This document shows, one piece after another, positions 60,201 through 64,000 of a stretch of 64,000 nt of DNA; the stretch's first letter is position 1, and each line of letters opens with the position of its first letter. The notes below the pieces were generated by a model. That model worked only from the letters and a program-made list of their open reading frames with translations. It had not been told where the DNA came from and did no database searches. This DNA comes from Aplectana chamaeleonis (Eukaryota; Nematoda; Chromadorea; Rhabditida; Cosmocercidae). A program made the translations under genes and the position numbers. Location of the stretch: NCBI GenBank assembly GCA_029168955.1, contig JAPDOI010000362.1, forward strand, positions 310,001-374,000. Direction: 5' to 3'.

Positions 60201-62452
60201 TGTGACTGTCTCCCACCGAAGCAGTCGTATCATTTCGTATAGATCGCTTTCTAAGGTATTGGAGAAACAGCTGTTTATCAAGAGACAGTTCCCAGCCCAC
60301 GTCAGTTGGCTGATTGAGTGAAGGGAACTGCAGGGTCTCAGCGACCGTGGAAAGGTTGCCGAGCATCAGCCTCGACGCGACGACAGAAATGTCTTCGACT
60401 ATTATCGTCGCAGCATCGGCCATCGCTTGCTGGCAAAGATGCAGGGTCGTCACTGAGTTCAAACACTCTGCGGTCAGTCCTCGCCGCCTCTCACCCCTCT
60501 TCAGTTGCCTTCCTCATTGAATGTATTCTATATATCACCACTACCCTCCATAGAACGTCGTAATTCACATTACTCGAGGCGCGAGCGGCGCGCCCGACGC
60601 CTCGGCCTCCGTCTGCCCTACGCTCTCTCACTGTCTCTAACCTTCGCTCCGCACCAGCACGTGTAGGAACCAAGTGAATTTCGCCGTTTTATAGCCTGTA
60701 CTCACTGTAAATACTCAACCAATGCTGATGTTTCACACACGCACACGGGCAGGGCCAACGCATGAATCGAAAATATCCTCAGTTCCTTCTGATGACACCA
60801 ACATGCAGCCGAAGGATAGATCGTCTTCAATGCTCCATACACCTACCAAAACAAAACCAGCAACGTCTTCGGAAGCCATATTGGATGGGCAATCAAGAAA
60901 ATCAACATGAGAAGGCTGGGTGTACACCCTACCTGCGGTGCGCAGGACGCCAAGGAAGCCACCCTCATGGCAGTATCCTGTGATACGATGAGCTACGGAC
61001 ATGAGGACACCGGCAATGACGGCATCGCGATCGAATGGTGCAGCACCCCTGATGCAGCCGCCAAAAAGTTCCGACGCGAGTGGTTTCAAAGAGATGGTAT
61101 GGTGCGCTGAAAGATTCTCCTATTCGAGTACCCATCGAGTACCACTGCGTTCCAGCCGCAAACACGCCGTCTACATCTCACCCGTTCGACATGCAAGCTT
61201 TTCATGGGAATTCTTTTCGAGTTCCGCCGCGCCCTTGGTTTTCGTCCCCTGTCATTTGCTCCACCTACGGCTGCCGCATTCCCCCATTGCACCGACTGCC
61301 AGTCCCCATTGCACCAACTGCGCGTTTTGTGGAGGAATTGAACGGCGCTGCAAACAGTCGGACTCAGGCAGAGGCAGACGGCCAAGTACAATTTTTCCGT
61401 TACAGAGTCAGACTGACTCGAATGGGTCATCGTAAACGTCTGAAGGTGGGCCCAAGGGTGTACAGCTTGCAGCTGAGATAGAATTTACAAACCTGCCTCT
61501 GTGGGAACCTGTATCTCACCATTACCATTCGGTGAGTATGAGAAACAGCTGTTGCAGAATTAGTGTACACACATCCAATCATCACCTGGTGTTGTTGTTG
61601 TTGTTTCTCCGAGAACGCAAAGATCCGCTTCACACACTGCTGGTGTGATTTTTGTGCATCCGTGCTTTTTCGTACACGTCTTCGCCGTATTGAAGTACAC
61701 CTTCTTATTTATTTCCACGTTCCTGAAAATGTTTCACTGGTGTACGAAGAAATAAATTTAAACGCCAGTTCACAAGTCGTTTCAAGGGTGCATGTATGAG
61801 TGCGGCGGCTGAGGTACGGACGCGCAGCGTCGCGCGCCCGCGTCACAACTTAGTTGAAACCGTGGCGCGTGCGTGCGGCGTTGCGCTCCCTGGCCCTCGC
61901 CGCCGCATTGATGCATGTCATCTTCGGCATGAAGGCCAGCAGTGTGGGAACTTACGGCAGATTGTACACACAGGCTGCCGATGACAGAGTTGGCGCTGTT
62001 GGATTGCCGCATTGTTCCTCGTAACACCCAACCTTTGTTGTTTTTCCTTGAATCATCTGTAAAAGTACCGACAGTCAGTAATTCCTGTTTTACTGTTTCT
62101 GTTTCTCATTTCCGATACCCACGTTCATAAACGGCAGAACTGGATCCAACTTTGCTTGATCGGTGATTTTGTTATCAACTGCGCTCACTGCCCACTTGAA
62201 CGTTTTTGCTGTGAGCAGCCCTGACCATGTCTTTAGTGCTTCTTCGAGAGGGAAACGCTGATTAGCACCGAATCTGCAAAATTAACATGCTGATTTCACC
62301 ATTTTAAAGTTGAACTTCAGTTTTCCTCGTCTCCATTGTTTCTTGTGGACATACTTCTCGAAGTTGACTCCATTTCCCCGCGATGTCGGTGGTGTGACAG
62401 GGCAATTATGCACGAACTTTTTGGCCATCTCCTCCAGATCGCAGTCCCAATC
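57209..62452 (-). CDS. Two-domain CAP (SCP/TAPS) secreted protein, gene 4 (5' partial)
   Basis: Exons 2-11 on the complement: 62452-62355, 62273-62123, 62056-61956, 61722-61586, 60071-59996, 59765-59690, 58615-58466, 58407-58303, 57459-57365, 57302-57209; 360 aa plus stop. Exon 1 (leader) was not found up to 64000 and may lie beyond the window. All ten exons match genes 1-3 in size and phase. Exon 2 begins [13 protein letters not shown]. Exon 5 carries the Cys hinge (KKHGCTKI) and a linker of only five Thr and a Pro. Exon 6 has GAHNYRR (His kept). Exons 9-10 read [19 protein letters not shown], so the GHYTQ His is Phe. The C-terminus is [16 protein letters not shown] with no acidic Tyr tail. 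Opposite orientation to genes 1-3; closest in style to gene 1. Confidence 0.88.
60180..60690. repeat. Dispersed repeat (GTCGCCGAGCGTCGGCC family), copy 3
   Basis: Lies in intron 5 of gene 4. GTTGCCGAGCATCAGCCTCG at about 60354 corresponds to the family core. The end CGCTCCGCACCAGCACGTGTAGGAACC (first and last words shared) also occurs at about 13935. Confidence 0.5.
60733..61089 (-). other. Unrecognised 118-codon frame in intron 5 of gene 4
   Basis: Open on the same strand as gene 4 (contains [20 protein letters not shown] and [17 protein letters not shown]). Possible donors GCAG|GTAGGG and TTTTG|GTAGGTG fall inside it. No recognised domain; overlapping + strand frames at 61001-61481 are equally open, so it may be chance in GC-richer DNA. 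Confidence 0.2.
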
Positions 62453-62958
62453 CTAGATTAGAAAAACGTAAAAGGTAGTAACTACTAACACCTTACATTG
62501 TTACTCAAACATGATTCACGTGAACAACGTATCTATAGTAGTTGATGGAATAGTCTGAAGATGCAGGTTAACGTCCAGTAATGCAACAATACCCTTCTGT
62601 TGGTAGGATCAGCTGTCTTCCCTAATTACGCGCCCTTGGCTGATCTTTACTTGCGATACGTGTGTTGAAGCATAGTGCAAGAGTCAACATGTCTTGATTG
62701 ACAAAAAAAGTGGAAGATTCAGAGCCTTCCGCTAAAATCTTGTGCCGAAGTGGTCTTGTCTCCATCTAGTCATCGATAGGTTCGCTTTACCATAAGCTAA
62801 CGCACCGCTGCTTTTTCCGAACAAACCCAGAAAGGACTCTGAATGCTTACACAGGTGACCTTGGCTCATGGCTAACGATAAACGGCAAGACGATGCACGA
62901 CGCTTAAGCGTCGGCGCCTGCAGCCTGTCCACCCGATCCGGGGACGGCGTGGCGTTTA

Positions 62959-63409
62959 AGGCACAGTACATCCTGAAATTGTGTTTCCAGATTTTTGCGT
63001 ATCTTGAGAGAGGTCCCACGCTGATTTCAATGATGTCTCTGGAAATGTACAGGACTCACTGAAAACGGGGTTGCATGGTGGACAAGTTGTCCGAAGCTTG
63101 TAACTCTCGTCACATGCAACCAGTGTATATGCGAGCCGTCCTGAATAAGGAGAGAGGCTGAGAGTGAGAGGAAGAACGGGGCCACTGTTCAAAAGCCATG
63201 ACTTTTCTCTCCACTGCTCAGCTCGAATTGTCGTTGAAGGGGCGTGCCAAAGTGACTTCTTGCTGCGGGCGCCCCAGAGTGGCTTCTTCCTATAGTTCGC
63301 TTATTCGGGGGAATCTAGAGCTCGCACTTGGCAGGTGTTATAAAGGTTGGGTCTACCTGACATATATGTGGAAATCTCGGATTTCGTCCCTGTGCTTGAA
63401 CTGTGCCTT
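62959..63409 (+). mobile_element. TA-flanked MITE, complete copy (+ orientation)
   Basis: AGGCACAGTACATCCTGAAA follows TA (62957-62958). The right end CTTGAACTGTGCCTT precedes TA (63410-63411). The 451-bp body is colinear with 36999-37479. Confidence 0.75.
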
Positions 63410-64000
63410 TAACGATGACACAGATGATATTACCAACAGCCGCTGCAGCCACTATGCTGCCAATATATGTCGGCTGCAGTGATGGCTAGGAAGTGAAATC
63501 AATAGCAAACGTTCACGTTCATTTTCATTGCCATTTGACGCTTGGCGCTGGCCTAGAATGCTGTTTTGTTTCGTCATGATCAGCATTCTAAGTGTATGAT
63601 TGAGCAACTAGAGCGATTTATACTTAGGAGGTAGCTACTTGTCCTTTCGCAGCAGTAAGGACCAGCTTCATCTAGCCATCAGATCTAGAGCAATCGGCAG
63701 AGATTTTTCAAACTTTTGACATCTGAAGTGACGCGATAATGGAGACCCTCCTACTGAGGATATCTTACATTTGTTCGGGGCGGGTTTGCAAATTCCTCTC
63801 AGGCTTCGGACTAACTCTCCTGTATACAAAATACGAGAGCGGGAGAGATACTCTGACCTAAGGCTCTGGGCCCGAATGCATCAACAGGTCGGGTTGGGGC
63901 AGGGGTAGGGCAGTCCGCGCCTTTGAAGGTCTCCGTAAATCACAAAATCAATCGTGCCCCTGCTACCCAAGGCAGCGAAAAACACTACTGGAACACGATT
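63410..64000. other. No gene recognised at window end
   Basis: 63870-64000 (CCCGAATGCATCAACAGGTC...GGGGCAGGGGTAGGGCAG) resembles the foldback family at 23.2-23.9 kb and is cut by the window edge. Exon 1 of gene 4 is not visible here. Confidence 0.4.

Noticed and set aside
61001..61481. Two overlapping + strand frames of 144 and 133 codons
   Set aside because: No recognisable motif, low-complexity Ser/Pro-rich composition, and they overlap intron 5 of gene 4. Open frames occur on both strands in this GC-richer segment.

Overview
The window looks like nuclear DNA of a strongylid nematode, most probably a hookworm (Ancylostoma/Necator type). The case rests on four multi-exon genes for two-domain SCP/TAPS (CAP) secreted proteins of the Ancylostoma-secreted-protein (ASP) type, short AG-bounded introns, and a background full of mariner, Tc1/Tc3, hAT, LINE and Penelope-like relics. 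There is no sign of bacterial organisation.

Genes. Three complete ASP-like genes lie on the + strand: gene 1 (10050-13492), gene 2 (25013-31169) and gene 3 (48625-54402). A fourth lies on the - strand (gene 4, 62452-57209); its first exon is not in the window. The three complete genes share 11 exons with identical intron phases: signal peptide plus start of CAP domain 1 (exon 1), rest of domain 1 (exons 2-4), Cys-rich hinge plus Thr/Pro linker (exon 5), and CAP domain 2 (exons 6-11). Gene 4 shows exons 2-11 of the same plan. I translated every exon and checked each junction by eye; all phases close. The predicted proteins are 496, 503 and 527 aa, plus at least 360 aa for gene 4. Genes 2 and 3 are the closest pair and even share intron sequence. 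Both end in an acidic Tyr-rich tail. The His of the GHYTQ-type CAP motif is replaced in all four second domains. Each complete gene has a TATA-like box exactly 41 bp upstream of its ATG.

Layout. 1-9.9 kb: an AAT microsatellite, a 2.6-kb TIR element (copy A) carrying two nested insertions, and a LINE relic. 10-13.5 kb: gene 1. 13.5-25 kb: a 1.9-kb hAT element with a perfect 8-bp target duplication, two mariner fragments in opposite orientation, nested foldback repeats and an RTE-like LINE tail. 25-31.2 kb: gene 2, with a decayed duplicate of exon 1 and a Tc1-like element in introns. 31.6-48.5 kb: a 42-bp minisatellite, a Penelope-like RT relic cut by a MITE, an almost intact mariner, copy B of the TIR element (which supplies empty sites for the insertions in A), a Tc3-like element, a LINE with an ATTT tail, and CUB-like exon relics. 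48.5-54.4 kb: gene 3. 57.1-62.5 kb: gene 4. At least six copies of a ~460-bp MITE with TA target sites are scattered through the window.

No CRISPR array, rRNA, convincing tRNA or bacterial operon was seen. The most novel material is the ASP array itself (promoter geometry, modular linker, possible sulfotyrosine tail) and the nested transposons with datable empty sites.
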